Source of the DNA: Gracilaria domingensis
Lineage: Eukaryota > Rhodophyta > Florideophyceae > Gracilariales > Gracilariaceae
Direction: 5' to 3'
Assembly: GCA_022539475.1 (NCBI GenBank)
Contig: VCMS01000138.1
Location: 78,479 to 142,478 of the forward strand
DNA length: 64,000 nucleotides
The translations under genes and the position numbers were made by a program. The notes beneath the pieces were generated by a model that was given only the letters and a program-made list of their open reading frames with translations, searched no databases and was not told the DNA's origin. Below are positions 1 to 9,845 of this stretch, piece after piece (the stretch's first letter is position 1; each line of letters starts with the position of its first letter).

Positions 1-1161
1 CACAGTCGGCCAATGGGCAACCAAAACAACTTCCGAAAACGGACAATGAGAGAACCGTAAGAACGGATATTCCCAACTATCTGGGCTCCAAACAAACGAA
101 CCAGCTCCAACGATTGTTGGCCAATAAAGCCGATTCTAAGTCGGGAGACCAGTTGGTGGTGCAAAACCCTTGACGGGAAAACAGCAAACCGCGTCGCGGA
201 CGAGCACCTCAGGGTGTTCAGGCCCTGCTCCCTGTGAAGGGCAGTCGAGCGGCAGAACCCTCCGATAGGGCCAACACGAGCCGGGTGTAAATCCGGGCGG
301 CCCCGATCTGGGCGTGCAGTCGGAGGTAGAAGGGGTAGAATCGGCGTAGGTATCCGGATGGTTCCGGCGAGCCACAGCGAGTGGGGGTATCCAGCCCAAC
401 GGTATGGGACGACAAAAGATCAACAAACGAGCCGCACTGCGGAGCACTGACTCGCGATAAGCGGGAAAACTCCCGAGACAAATAAAACAAACCTACAATG
501 TAGGGCAGAGTAGCAAAAGCCGTAAGACGGAAATGAAAACAATAAAATAGATAAGAAAAGTGCCGTGACGACGGATTAGTACTCCTCAGGGACGGAGGTT
601 GGTTGATCAGCCCGGAATTGCGGCGGTATTCCCCAGGATGGGGCTGGTGACTGTGCGCAAGCGGCAAGAAGATCAGAGCCAAAGGCCTCGTTGAGGTTTA
701 CTTCCCGTACAGTGGCGGCAAGTGCCGCCACTTATATACGGCACTTGAAAATATCAATTAAAATATCTAACTATCCGGCGCTGCCGGCCAATACACTACA
801 GGTGTGCCTCCGTGGCATGCTTGCCACGGGGCCCGCGCGATCGGGCCAACTTGGCACACGTGTGCAGAAATACTACCCTTCCTAGGCATACCCCAAAATA
901 GGGGCACTACCCCAGTAGCCTCTCATAACCTGAGGTGTCGAAGCCGGTAACGGATCAACAAACTATGAAAAGCACCTCGGTGCACCCCCACAAAGGGCGT
1001 TTTGCTCTACACTAAGCGCTCCAGAACGCCACGCGTCTTCTCCCTTTTTTTGTGACTGCGCTTCAGCTCCGCTAGTATTTTGATGTGGCGCGCATTTTTC
1101 TTGTCTATGAATGACTCGAGAAGAATTGTATGAGAAAGTTTTGCTCTCTTTCTTGAACTCG
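1..1161. other. Non-coding, hairpin-dense stretch
   Basis: No convincing gene. Two overlapping minus-strand ORFs (136-447 and 218-682) share the same DNA in different frames, have no recognisable domain and look like by-products of a stop-poor sequence. From about 230 to 983 the DNA is packed with short perfect inverted repeats, for example 230-241, 258-270, 354-367, 395-408, 492-504, 520-530, 631-643, 711-732, 775-787, 810-829, 854-865, 891-904 and 972-983. It could be a structured RNA or the untranslated end of a retroelement. I recognise no known RNA family, rRNA or tRNA here. Confidence 0.5.
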
Positions 1162-1737
1162 TCATCGGTTGATCGTTGTTGGAGGCGTCATCTGTTGAAA
1201 AATTGCTTGGGGGTCATGGCTTGCTTTTTTGCTTTCTAGCTCATGCATGAGAGCAAAGAATTCTGGCCGGTTGAACAGATCTTCGTCATCACCATCACGA
1301 CCGGACTGGTTGATTTTCGTCATGAATGCCGAGTACTCTGTCTTTATCCTCGTAAACTTCTTTTGCCACCCTTTTGCAGTTCCTTTCAGTCCGTGTTCTT
1401 TCTCTGCCATTTTCACAGCATCAGCAAAAACGTTCTTCAAACTCTTTTTTTGTTGCTTTATGTTTCCATATCCTGCTTTTTGCATCATTTTGATTTGCAG
1501 TGTAACCGTATCACTGTCATAGTGCTGCGCGTCCGATGTATTGCTCTGCCTTCTTGGAGAATTTATTTTTGTAACAGCAAGAGAGGATTGGTTGATAACA
1601 GTTTGGCAAGATAGCTTTGGATCAAGTGGCGGCGAAGATGATGGAATATGGGCGAAGATGCTCTTTGTTGACAAAGAAGGGTTCGGACTGGGTGCAGAAA
1701 GGTGTTTGAAATTCACCGAAGGAGAATTGTCTGCCAT
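1162..1737 (-). CDS. Hypothetical protein with Myb/SANT-like segment
   Basis: A 191-residue ORF with a Ser/Pro-rich N-terminus (about residues 1-65). The charged C-terminal half (about 95-175) resembles the Myb/SANT-like domains common in transposon-derived and plant/algal DNA-binding proteins: spaced Trp and aromatic residues around GWQKKFTRIKTEYSAF and an acidic stretch before FNRPEFFALMHEL. No transposase core is visible nearby, so it may be a lone DNA-binding protein or a remnant of a PIF/Harbinger-like element. The ATG at 1737 is the first in frame. The family assignment is from pattern only. Confidence 0.4.
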   Translation of the reverse strand: MADNSPSVNFKHLSAPSPNPSLSTKSIFAHIPSSSPPLDPKLSCQTVINQSSLAVTKINSPRRQSNTSDAQHYDSDTVTLQIKMMQKAGYGNIKQQKKSLKNVFADAVKMAEKEHGLKGTAKGWQKKFTRIKTEYSAFMTKINQSGRDGDDEDLFNRPEFFALMHELESKKASHDPQAIFQQMTPPTTINR

Positions 1738-2560
1738 TGTATGAATGGAAGAGACGTACTCTACGTCAGAAATAGTTCAGGAAGCGGCATCACATGTGGG
1801 TTCGGTTTATAGTGATGGCGTTGTAGCTGAAGTGAGAGAAGTGTTTCGCTTTCCCGCGAAACGATACCTGAAGGTTTTGGGTCTGTCCTTCGCGCGTTTC
1901 TACACATGGGGACGTGTCCAGGAAGCCGTGAAATGTCCATTGGACAATTCGTGGTGTCACTCTGTCCATGCGCCCTACTGTCCAATTTTGGTGTAGAACG
2001 GGCCTTAGCTGGAATAGGTATCCTTACCGTCGGTACCGTCGTACATGGAAGAGCTCTTCCATGTATGAAATCTTCATACAATTTAATTGTATTACTGTAG
2101 TACTCTCCTTTTTATTTATGAAACGATGGAGTTTAGGACAACTTCCACGCGTGGATTTGCTAAAATTTACGTCTTCATCCTGTATGCAAACCAAGTGCGA
2201 TTGTATCTACAATCCGAACTACAATCTCCTGTGACAATACTGCCGGGCAGTCCATGTTGCGACCAGAGATGATGTTTGATCTTTGCCCGGGGCAGAATAA
2301 GCATTTATCTTAAGCACAAGCGTTGCCCATGTGTCCTTAAGTGAATCGGCTACAAAAGCATCGCTGACCTAATGTGATCAGGGTTTTATAATGATGATGA
2401 TGTCTGCTCAGCTTGCGCGGTATCGAGCATGGGTACGATGCTCTTGAATCTAGAACTACTGCAACCTTCAAGCATAACAGTTTTGGAAGTCTTTTTTCAG
2501 TTGCGGATAGCACTTCCGTCTTCCATAGCAATGAGCAGTCTCATTGATACGAGCAACACT
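1738..2560. other. Intergenic spacer with chained palindromes
   Basis: No supportable gene; the short ORFs overlap each other in several frames. Its notable content is a run of palindromes at 2017-2105, listed separately. The 3' end of the Cys-rich gene lies at 2561. Confidence 0.5.
2017..2105. repeat. Chain of five adjacent palindromes
   Basis: In order: GGTA-TCCT-TACC (2017-2028); the CGGTACCG palindrome inside 2025-2044; a perfect 24-bp palindrome at 2042-2065 with arm TACATGGAAGAG; TATGAA-ATC-TTCATA just after it; and TACAAT-TTA-ATTGTA. The function is unknown. A GGTACC-containing motif like this recurs in other intergenic spaces of the window. Confidence 0.7.
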
Positions 2561-4207
2561 CTAGTGCGGGAAGCATTTCGCCGTCGACTCTGCAGTCTTG
2601 TAAACGCACTTGCCACGATCGCAGCGCTTGGTACTGCACTCGAACTCATTGCTGCACGGGTCACACTCAGCAGCAAAGCATCTCCTCAACGACGCATCGC
2701 TTCCGTCCGTGCACTTCTGCGGCCTACCCCAGCACTTTCCCTGCTCACAGTCGCTGTCCTTGTCACACCTATCACATTCCTTCTTCTTGAAACACTTGGC
2801 CTCAGACTCCCTCGTGTCGAACACACACTTGCCAGACTTGCAACGTTTGGTGCTGCAGTCAAAGTCTGAAGAGCAAGCATCACATTCTGCGGCAAAACAC
2901 CTCATTAGAGAAGCATCAGTGCCGTCAGTACACTTTCCTCCCCAGCATTTGCCAGCAGAACACTCGGAACCTTTGCGGCAAGGTTCACATTCTCCCTTCA
3001 GCAGTCCACACTTCTCCCTCGATGCCGTAGTGTCAAAAATGCACACTCCAGACTCACAGAGCTTGGTGCTGCATTCGGTGTCCGAGGCGCAAGCATCACA
3101 TTCTGCAGCGAAACACCTCATTAGAGAAGCATCAGTGCCGTCAGTACACTTTCCTCCCCAGCATTTGCCAGCAGAACACTCGGAACCTTTGCGGCAAGGT
3201 TCACATTCTCCCTTCAGCAGTCCGCACTTCTCCCTCGATGCTGTATTGTCAAAGATGCATACTCCAGACTCACAGAGCTTGGTGCTGCAGTCGGTGTCCG
3301 AGGAGCAAGCATCACATTCTGCGGCGAAACACCTCATTAGAGAAGCATCAGTGCCGTCAGTACACTTTCCTCCCCAGCATTTGCCAGCAGCACACTCGGA
3401 ACCCTCACGGCAAGGTTCACATTCTCCCTTCAGCAGTCCACACTTCTCCCTCGATGCTGTAGTGTCAAAGATGCACACTCCAGACTGACAGAGCTTGGTG
3501 CTGCAGTCGGTGTCCGAGGAGCAAGCGTCACACTCTGCCGCGAAACAACGCTTCAAACTCGCATCAGTGCCATCGGTACACTTTCCTCCCCAGCATTTGC
3601 CAGCAGCACACTCGGAACCCTCACGGCAAGGTTCACATTCTCCCTTCAGCAGTCCGCACTTCTCCCTCGATGCCGTGGTGTCAAAGATGCATACTCCAGA
3701 CTCGCAGAGCTTGGTACTGCATTCCAAATCCGACGAACAATCGGCACACTCTGGTTCAAAGCATCTGGCCAAGGAGGCGGCGCTCTTATCGGTACATTTT
3801 CCGCCCCAGCAGCTTCCTTGCAAGCATTCGTCACCTCGAGAACACGGAGCACATTCTGGTTTCTTGAAGCACTTCTCCATGGAAGATTTGGTGTTGAAAA
3901 CACATTTGCCGCCCCAGCACTTTGTGGTTATGCATTCATTGGACTTGTTGCACGGATCGCACTCGGAGAGAAAGCATTTCGCCTTGGATTGCGCGGTGTC
4001 GAAGACGCAGCGACCTCCCCAACACTTGCGGGTGATGCACTGATACCTGGAGAAACATTGGGAACACTCCGACTTTCTGAACAAGAGTGCTCGATCGACG
4101 ATCTGTACCTCATGGTTCGGATTGTGAACGAGCGTGGTGGCGGCAGTGGCACAGACGAGGGTGGACAGGACGATGGCCAAGATGGACTTGACGTGGACGG
4201 CATGCAT
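2561..4207 (-). CDS. Secreted cysteine-rich repeat protein
   Basis: I start it at the ATG at 4207 rather than the first in-frame ATG (4444), because 4207 opens a clean signal peptide (MHAVHVKSILAIVLSTLVCA...) and lies about 95 bp downstream of a TATA-like element. The mature protein of about 525 residues is a string of Cys-rich modules of about 36 residues built on CxxC, CWGGKC, CxSGVCIFDT and CFxxEC elements. The pattern suggests many disulphides and an extracellular, cell-wall or vacuolar place. Four central double modules are nearly identical at DNA level (216-bp unit), so they multiplied recently. I do not recognise a named family; structural, protective and adhesive roles are all possible. 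Confidence 0.7.
   Translation of the reverse strand: MHAVHVKSILAIVLSTLVCATAATTLVHNPNHEVQIVDRALLFRKSECSQCFSRYQCITRKCWGGRCVFDTAQSKAKCFLSECDPCNKSNECITTKCWGGKCVFNTKSSMEKCFKKPECAPCSRGDECLQGSCWGGKCTDKSAASLARCFEPECADCSSDLECSTKLCESGVCIFDTTASREKCGLLKGECEPCREGSECAAGKCWGGKCTDGTDASLKRCFAAECDACSSDTDCSTKLCQSGVCIFDTTASREKCGLLKGECEPCREGSECAAGKCWGGKCTDGTDASLMRCFAAECDACSSDTDCSTKLCESGVCIFDNTASREKCGLLKGECEPCRKGSECSAGKCWGGKCTDGTDASLMRCFAAECDACASDTECSTKLCESGVCIFDTTASREKCGLLKGECEPCRKGSECSAGKCWGGKCTDGTDASLMRCFAAECDACSSDFDCSTKRCKSGKCVFDTRESEAKCFKKKECDRCDKDSDCEQGKCWGRPQKCTDGSDASLRRCFAAECDPCSNEFECSTKRCDRGKCVYKTAESTAKCFPH
2870..3730 (-). repeat. 216-bp tandem repeats inside the Cys-rich gene
   Basis: The same stretch (ctcattagagaagcatcag) begins at 2901, 3117 and 3333, exactly 216 bp apart, and a more diverged unit follows around 3549. 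Each unit encodes 72 residues (two Cys-rich modules), so copy-number change keeps the reading frame. Confidence 0.85.
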
Positions 4208-4301
4208 GGTGGTTGAGCGAACAGAAGAAGGGCCTCTGATGGTGAACGGAAGTGGCACAGAAGCGAGTGCAAGTGCAGACGTGATGGGAAAGGTTGTTGC
4301 C

Positions 4302-4309
4302 TTTTTATA
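4302..4309 (-). promoter_or_regulatory. TATA-like box of the Cys-rich gene
   Basis: On the minus strand this reads TATAAAAA, about 95 bp upstream of the ATG at 4207. Transcription would then begin near 4275. Confidence 0.45.
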
Positions 4310-5786
4310 GCGCATCTGGAGGCTGCAATCACAGGCGTGGAAGACATGATATCCGCAGGGCTGGAAGCTCTGCCAGCTGCGGTGTGCTCGGCAAAAGCGA
4401 GGCGAGGGGGGTGAAATTGGTGTTCCACCGTTGCGGTGAATCAATCAGCGAGCAAGTTATGTGAAACACAAAGGCGGCGAGGAAGGAGCGATATGAGAGG
4501 AAATGTTAGTGTCGGTCGGAGAACGGCATCGCGAAAGAAATTCAAAAAGCGCCTCGAAGCAGCACATGATGACTGTGTGGGCGGGTTTTGACAAGTTGGT
4601 TGAAAGGCGGGTTCGGGAAAAGCGACGAGGTGTTGGAGAGCTGTTGGGGGTGAGAGCTGTTAGGGCTGTTAGGGAGGTAGTGAACGATAGGCGAACAACT
4701 CTCAGGCGAGAGACGGGTGGGCTTGATTTGATCGAGCTCTCGATCGAGAGTGGGCGAAGAGGTGTTGTTCGCCAGGGTTCAAAGGTAAGGGTAGCGTTGG
4801 TATGCGGCGCGTGGAATCGTTCCGAGAATAAAAATACGAGCAGCTTGTTCATTTTTTTCAACACGCTTCTCGCTCTCGCCCTCTTTCTCTCGCGAGTGTA
4901 AATTGTGGCATGGGCTACAAGGGTAGGTTTGCAGGTCTCACCATGCGTGGGGGTCCACGGTCTCAGTTTTGACGGTCGCGAAGTGGCGCGCGACGGCGAA
5001 CGGAGCTGATCACGGGGTGTGGAACTGCCAAGCGCAGAGCGGTTAGGGTTTGGCTCGGCCTGATTCAAGGCGGTGCGGCGGCGCCATGCGGCGGCTGTCG
5101 CTGTCGCGGGCGGTTGACAGGGTGCGGCGTGTTTCCAAATGGCAAGCACTGTATGTTTGGCGGCGGGACAGCGCCGCCGTTGGGGAATGCGCGGCACACG
5201 CGCGACTGATTGGCGCACGCGGACGGCGGCGCGCGCGAGCGCGTCCGTTAGGCAGCAGCGGCCGTTAGCGGCGCGGCGAGCAATTCAAATCGCGCGGCGC
5301 CGCCGGCGACATCGCGTCGCCGCGTCGCCGCCGCGCTTACAGCGGCGCGTGGCGCGCGCGCGCGCGCGCGGGTACGGACGCGGCGCGTTTGAAATTCCAA
5401 TTCAAAACGCGCGCGCGCCGCCGCGCGAGACTGTTGGCGCGGCGGGCGCCGCCACGCCCGCGCGTTGGCGCTGCGCAGCGGCCGCGGCCGCCGGCTACGT
5501 ACGGCGGGGCGCCGGCGCGGCGCGCTGGCGGCCCCGGCCGCGCAGAGAGAGATCTCGGCGCAGATTGAGCGCAGTCAGTCAAGTTGCGTTTTCGGGGCTG
5601 TTTTACGGCAAACGAGTTATCACGAGTTGTAGTAAAAAGTAGCGGCAACCTGTCGTGTTGTCACACACGCTATATACAAAACAGAGTTGCCGTCGCGCGC
5701 GCGCGCGCGCGCGCGCGCGCAAGTTAGAACATTCATGAGCAGTATATACACAAAGCGGCAGCCGTCGGCAGGCGGCACGGCCGCGC
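4310..5786. other. Intergenic, strongly GC-rich toward 5.7 kb
   Basis: No supportable gene. Long ORFs here (for example 4457-5218 minus and 5139-5642 plus) are Arg/Ala/Pro low-complexity products of GC-rich DNA. Alternating CG tracts occur near 5350-5370 and, uninterrupted for 27 bp, at 5694-5720. Confidence 0.5.
5694..5720. repeat. (CG)n dinucleotide tract
   Basis: An uninterrupted CG alternation of 27 bp, just past the 3' end of the LPMO gene. Such sequence can adopt Z-DNA. Confidence 0.9.
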
Positions 5787-7304
5787 TCACTCGCTCCGGA
5801 TCAACAAGATCTTCACATCCATCTCGTAGTCGCCCGAGCTCACGTTGAGGTCAAACTCCCTATTCACAATGGCGTCCTCCCAGTAGTTGGGCGTGCGTCC
5901 GCGGTTTCCATACAAAAAGTACGGCCGGTTGCTCTCCTTCCAGATCCTCTTCCCGTCGACGCTAAAGTACACGCCGCCCAGCGTGCGCGACGTCACGGCT
6001 TCCAGCGACACCTTCTCATACGCGCTGATGTCCACAGCCTTGTCATCTCCCGGCAAAATCTCCGACACCAGCTGGCCGTCGGCGATCACCGCCACGTGCA
6101 GGAACGGAGAGCTGCCGGGCAGCTGCATGGAGGACGCAATCTGCTCCGCCGACACCACGGGAGAGCGCGGCACCATGGGAGTGGGCGTAGTGGTGGGCGT
6201 AGCGGTGGGCGTAGCGGTGGGCGTAGCGGTGGGAGTGACCGTAGGCGCTGGAGTGCCGGTAGGCGTGGCAGTGGCAGTGGCAGTGGGCGTGGGCGTGGGC
6301 GTGGGCGTGGGCGTGGGCGGCGTGTCATCGTCGTCCGATTGCATCAGCACGTCGTCGCGAGGGACAGATCGGCCGCCATCCACGCGGTCGATGCGGATGT
6401 CGGCGCACTGATAATACTCCTCGGGGAACGTGCGGCCGCCGCACGCAATCTGGTTCTTTGCGTAGCCGCCGACGGCGCCACCTTGGCCGCGGCACGAGCC
6501 CCAGTTGCGCGGCGCGTCGGCGCCCTCAAAGTAGTCGACCACGCCCGGCGGGTTGCAGGTGTTGGCCGACACCCAGTACCAGTGCAGCACGCAGTGCGAG
6601 CAGTACAGGTGCGCCGGCAGGCTCCACACCATGTAGTCGCCGCCAAACTCGTCAAAGCGGCCGCCGTTGCTGCACGGCAGGTACCAGCGGCCGCGGTGGT
6701 TGCGGTCGATGGGGCCGCAGCGCGTGGACATTCCCGAGTCGCACTCGGGCAGCGGCGTGCGCTGCAGCTGGATGCAGGCGTCGGTGCGCGTGAAGCACTC
6801 GTGCGAAATGTCGCCGCCGGGGCACTTGGAGACGTCGCACACGTGCACCTCGACGTAGCCGTTGTGGTGCGCGGTGATGGCGTTCTTCATGTGCACAAAG
6901 CCGCCCTGCGGGTAGGCGCGCGTGATGAGGCCGTCAAAGTAGTAGCGGCCGCCCTTGAGGTGCTCCTGCGTGCCGGCGGCCAGATCGCCGCACACGCCGG
7001 CGCGCCAGGTGAGGCGCGGGTCGAACGGGTTGAACGGCGTCCAGCTGCCGCGCGCCGCGCGCTCCTGCGAGCGCTTGCCGGCGCCCGGCGCGGTGCTCTT
7101 GTCGCCGGCGGGGAAGTGCGCGAAGAAGTCGACGGGCGCGTCGGCGATGGGCTGCAGCGAAGGCGCGAACTGGTTGCCGGCCAGGATGCCGCGCTGCGGC
7201 GGGTCGGACATGAGCCCGTGCGCGGCGGCGCGCGCGGCGAGCAGCAGGAGGGCGGCCGCGAGCGGCGCGCCCGATAGGGTGCAATTACGATTGGGCAGGA
7301 GCAT
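5787..7304 (-). CDS. AA15-type lytic polysaccharide monooxygenase
   Basis: 505 residues. A signal peptide (1-28) ends so that the mature protein begins with His29, as copper-dependent LPMOs require. A second His comes from the AHHNGYV segment (His146/147), and the catalytic domain ends in the Cys-rich block CSHCVLHWYW...WGSC...YYQCADI (about 235-303) typical of PF03067/AA15 enzymes. A Pro/Thr repeat linker follows (about 324-380), then a C-terminal domain of about 120 residues (383-505) that could bind carbohydrate but that I cannot name. The family oxidatively cleaves chitin or cellulose. A secreted role in remodelling or attacking wall polysaccharide is inferred; the substrate is not readable from sequence. 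The GC content is extreme, like that of the GT61 gene upstream. Confidence 0.85.
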   Translation of the reverse strand: MLLPNRNCTLSGAPLAAALLLLAARAAAHGLMSDPPQRGILAGNQFAPSLQPIADAPVDFFAHFPAGDKSTAPGAGKRSQERAARGSWTPFNPFDPRLTWRAGVCGDLAAGTQEHLKGGRYYFDGLITRAYPQGGFVHMKNAITAHHNGYVEVHVCDVSKCPGGDISHECFTRTDACIQLQRTPLPECDSGMSTRCGPIDRNHRGRWYLPCSNGGRFDEFGGDYMVWSLPAHLYCSHCVLHWYWVSANTCNPPGVVDYFEGADAPRNWGSCRGQGGAVGGYAKNQIACGGRTFPEEYYQCADIRIDRVDGGRSVPRDDVLMQSDDDDTPPTPTPTPTPTPTATATATPTGTPAPTVTPTATPTATPTATPTTTPTPMVPRSPVVSAEQIASSMQLPGSSPFLHVAVIADGQLVSEILPGDDKAVDISAYEKVSLEAVTSRTLGGVYFSVDGKRIWKESNRPYFLYGNRGRTPNYWEDAIVNREFDLNVSSGDYEMDVKILLIRSE

Positions 7305-7319
7305 TGTAGCGCGCGGGGT

Positions 7320-7378
7320 GTGTGTGGTTGGTGGAGGGGGGGGGCACGGGGTGTGTGTGGGTGTGTGTGTGTGTGGGA
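7320..7378. repeat. GT-rich microsatellite in LPMO 5' region
   Basis: Interrupted (GT)n and G runs immediately upstream of the LPMO start codon (7304), in the probable 5' untranslated region or promoter. Confidence 0.7.
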
Positions 7379-7860
7379 GCGGGCGCGCGGTCGCGAGGGG
7401 GCGGCGCTTTAAATGGCGGGCGGGGCGGAGCGGAACGAGCGCGCGGGCGGCGCGCAGCAGGGAGGCCGGCTGCGTACGCGTGAATCGGAGCCGAAATCAG
7501 AGGCGCGGCCGCAACGCAGGCGCGGCGGCGCGGCGCGGCGCGATAAGCGCGGCGCGCGGCGCGCGGCGGGGGGGACGGGGGGACGGGGGCGGGGGGGCGT
7601 GCGTGGGCGGCGGCGGCGGCGACGGACGCCAGCCGCCACGTTGCGCGCGCGAGCGTCGCGGCGCGCGCTACGCGGCGGCGCGCGCGCGCGGCGCGGCGGG
7701 CCGGCGCGGCCGTTCGCGGCGGCGCGCGCGGGCGCGGCCGCGCGCGGCGGTCGCGCGCGCACGGCGGCTGCGGCGCGGCGGAGCGCGGCGCGCGCGCGCA
7801 GCTTTGCTGGTTGCGCGCGGCGCATCGCGCGGCGCCGATTCGGCGACGCGCGCGCGGCCG

Positions 7861-9345
7861 TCAGCGCGCGCGCTGCGCCGCCAGCCAGCGCGACAGCGCG
7901 GCGGCCACGGCGCGCGGGCGCGCCGCCAGCCGCTGCGCGCGCAGGCAGCGGCGCGCGGCGTGCACGGCGGACACGTTGGCGCTGGCGGCGGCCAGCGCGG
8001 CGCCGTCCGGCGGCAGCGCGCGCAGCGCCGCCCAGCGGCGGAACAGCGCGGCGCGGCGGCGCAGGCAGCGCCGCACGGTGCGGCCGTCCGCGCGCGCCGT
8101 CGACAGCGCGTACGTCGCGTTGGTCCACGGCGCGAACGCGCGGAACGCGCGGAAGTTGTAGCCGAACGGGAACACGTCCACCACCAGCGCGCGCGGCCGC
8201 GCCAGCACCATGAGCCCCAGCGCGGCGCCGTGCGCGCCCACCACCACGTGCGCGCGCGCCATCAGCGCCGCCTGCCGCGCGAACGGCTCGTCCTCGAAGA
8301 ACGCCGCGCGCACGCGGTGGCACAGCGCCGCGCGCGACAGCGCGCGCGACAGCGCGTCGGCCACCGCGCGCATGTTGACCAGCTGCCGCGTGCGCCGCCG
8401 CCCGATCAGCAGCACCGACAGCCGCCGCGAGCACGGCGGCCGCGCGCGCGCAAGCTCCGCGTCCAGCGCGCGGCCGCGCGCCACGTCGCCCATCTCGAAC
8501 CACTCGCCGCCGGCCGGCACGCGGTCGCGCAGGCAGTCCGTCAGCACCGCGCTGCGGAAGCACACCACGCCGCCGCCGTCGCCGCCGTCGCCGCCGTCGC
8601 CGCCGCGCTCCTCGCGCGGGTCGTGCACGATGCGCACGCCCGGCACGCGGCGCAGCAGCAGCGCGATGGTGCCCTCGATCCACGCGATGCCGCGGTGCCG
8701 CCGCGGCACCACGTACACCGCGCGCGGCACGTCGCACAGCGCGCGCAGCACCGCGCTCGCGCACGCGCGCTTGAGGAACAGCGCGCGCACGTACACCGTC
8801 CACAGGAAGAACGGGATGTGCGCCGAGTACGACGCCACGTTCATCACGTCCGCCGCCACATAGCGCCGCTTGGCGCGCGCCGGCAGCTGCGCCGCGTCGC
8901 GGATGTACCAGCGCTTGCCCGAGTGCTGCGCCTGCGCGTAGTACTCGCCCGACTTTTCGAGGTGCATCTCGCAGCCGCCCTCCGCGCCTGCCGCCAGCGT
9001 GGACGCCACCTCCAGCGCGTGCTCAAAGTACAGAACGTCGTCACGCGTTGAAACGCACGGCCGCTCAATGCGGCACACGGAGCACTTGAACTGCTTGTTG
9101 GTCGTCGGCGTCAACCCGTGCACGCTCCAGTGTCCGTGTATCTTGCGCACACGTCCGCCGAGATCCGCCTGTTGCCGTCGCGCCGCGGTGCGCCGCGCGT
9201 CAACGTACGCCAGCAGCAGCCACGCCAGCCACGAGCCCGCGCAAACCAAGCACGCCGCCACGCACGGCCGCCGCAGCAACCGCCGCGCGCTCTTCTCCGC
9301 GCGCTGCAGTCGAAACCCAACGCCCGCAACCGCCTTCATCTTCAC
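7861..9345 (-). CDS. GT61-family glycosyltransferase, type II membrane
   Basis: 494 residues. A short basic cytosolic tail is followed by one membrane anchor (about residues 29-48), as in Golgi enzymes. The luminal part has the GT61 (DUF563) pattern: a Cys-rich N-terminal subdomain, then a catalytic half with a GAHGAALG motif (about 365-372) and the LARPRALVVDVFP and FRAF segments after it. Relatives transfer xylose, arabinose or O-GlcNAc to cell-wall polysaccharides or glycoproteins; the donor sugar cannot be told here. A Gly/Asp repeat (GGDGGDGGDGG) reflects a GCC/GTC run at about 8568-8600. It is in the same orientation as the LPMO gene, in the same GC island. Confidence 0.75.
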   Translation of the reverse strand: MKMKAVAGVGFRLQRAEKSARRLLRRPCVAACLVCAGSWLAWLLLAYVDARRTAARRQQADLGGRVRKIHGHWSVHGLTPTTNKQFKCSVCRIERPCVSTRDDVLYFEHALEVASTLAAGAEGGCEMHLEKSGEYYAQAQHSGKRWYIRDAAQLPARAKRRYVAADVMNVASYSAHIPFFLWTVYVRALFLKRACASAVLRALCDVPRAVYVVPRRHRGIAWIEGTIALLLRRVPGVRIVHDPREERGGDGGDGGDGGGVVCFRSAVLTDCLRDRVPAGGEWFEMGDVARGRALDAELARARPPCSRRLSVLLIGRRRTRQLVNMRAVADALSRALSRAALCHRVRAAFFEDEPFARQAALMARAHVVVGAHGAALGLMVLARPRALVVDVFPFGYNFRAFRAFAPWTNATYALSTARADGRTVRRCLRRRAALFRRWAALRALPPDGAALAAASANVSAVHAARRCLRAQRLAARPRAVAAALSRWLAAQRAR

Positions 9346-9845
9346 GTCGAGGGCGTCGCCGTCCGCGGTGAACGACGCGCAAGCCCGTACGCCGCGCCGC
9401 CATCAGCGCGCGCGCGCGCGCGCCAAGCGCCGCCGTCGAACGCTTTTGTCGCCGACGCGCGCAGCTTGGCCCGACGCGCACGTCGCTCGCGCGCGGCGCG
9501 CCAAATCTCAGCCGCGCGCAAACGCGCGCGTGCAACGGCGCCGTCCACCCGCGTTGCCGTCGCGTGCGACCGCCGCCGGAGGCGGCGAGCCGCGGCGCCG
9601 AAAGCACCGAAACCGCCGCGCATGCAATGCGCGTGATGCGGGCGACCACGTCATAATAAACAACGGCACAACCGACGGCGCTTCGCCGGAATGTCGCTTT
9701 GTTGTCAACACAAGCTCGCGGCCGTGTCACACGCTGACACGTCAGCGCCTGTTCAATCACAAGCTCAAAGTTCACCTTCCCCCTGCGCGTTCCCCGCCGC
9801 GTCGAGCCGCGTCGAGCCGCGTCGCCCACCTTCAACGCGCGCGCC
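9346..9845. other. GC-rich divergent promoter region
   Basis: About 500 bp between the GT61 gene (minus) and the first LURP-one gene (plus). ORFs through it are Arg-rich shadows and I see no gene. It probably carries both promoters. Confidence 0.4.

Noticed and set aside
136-682. Two minus-strand ORFs in different frames
   Set aside because: They overlap, have no domain, and the DNA is better explained by its many hairpins.
4457-5642. Long ORFs on both strands before the LPMO gene
   Set aside because: Arg/Ala/Pro low-complexity products of GC-rich DNA, without conserved motifs.
6096-9051. Several long ORFs opposite or overlapping the LPMO and GT61 genes
   Set aside because: Shadow frames kept open by extreme GC; the minus-strand genes have clear domains.
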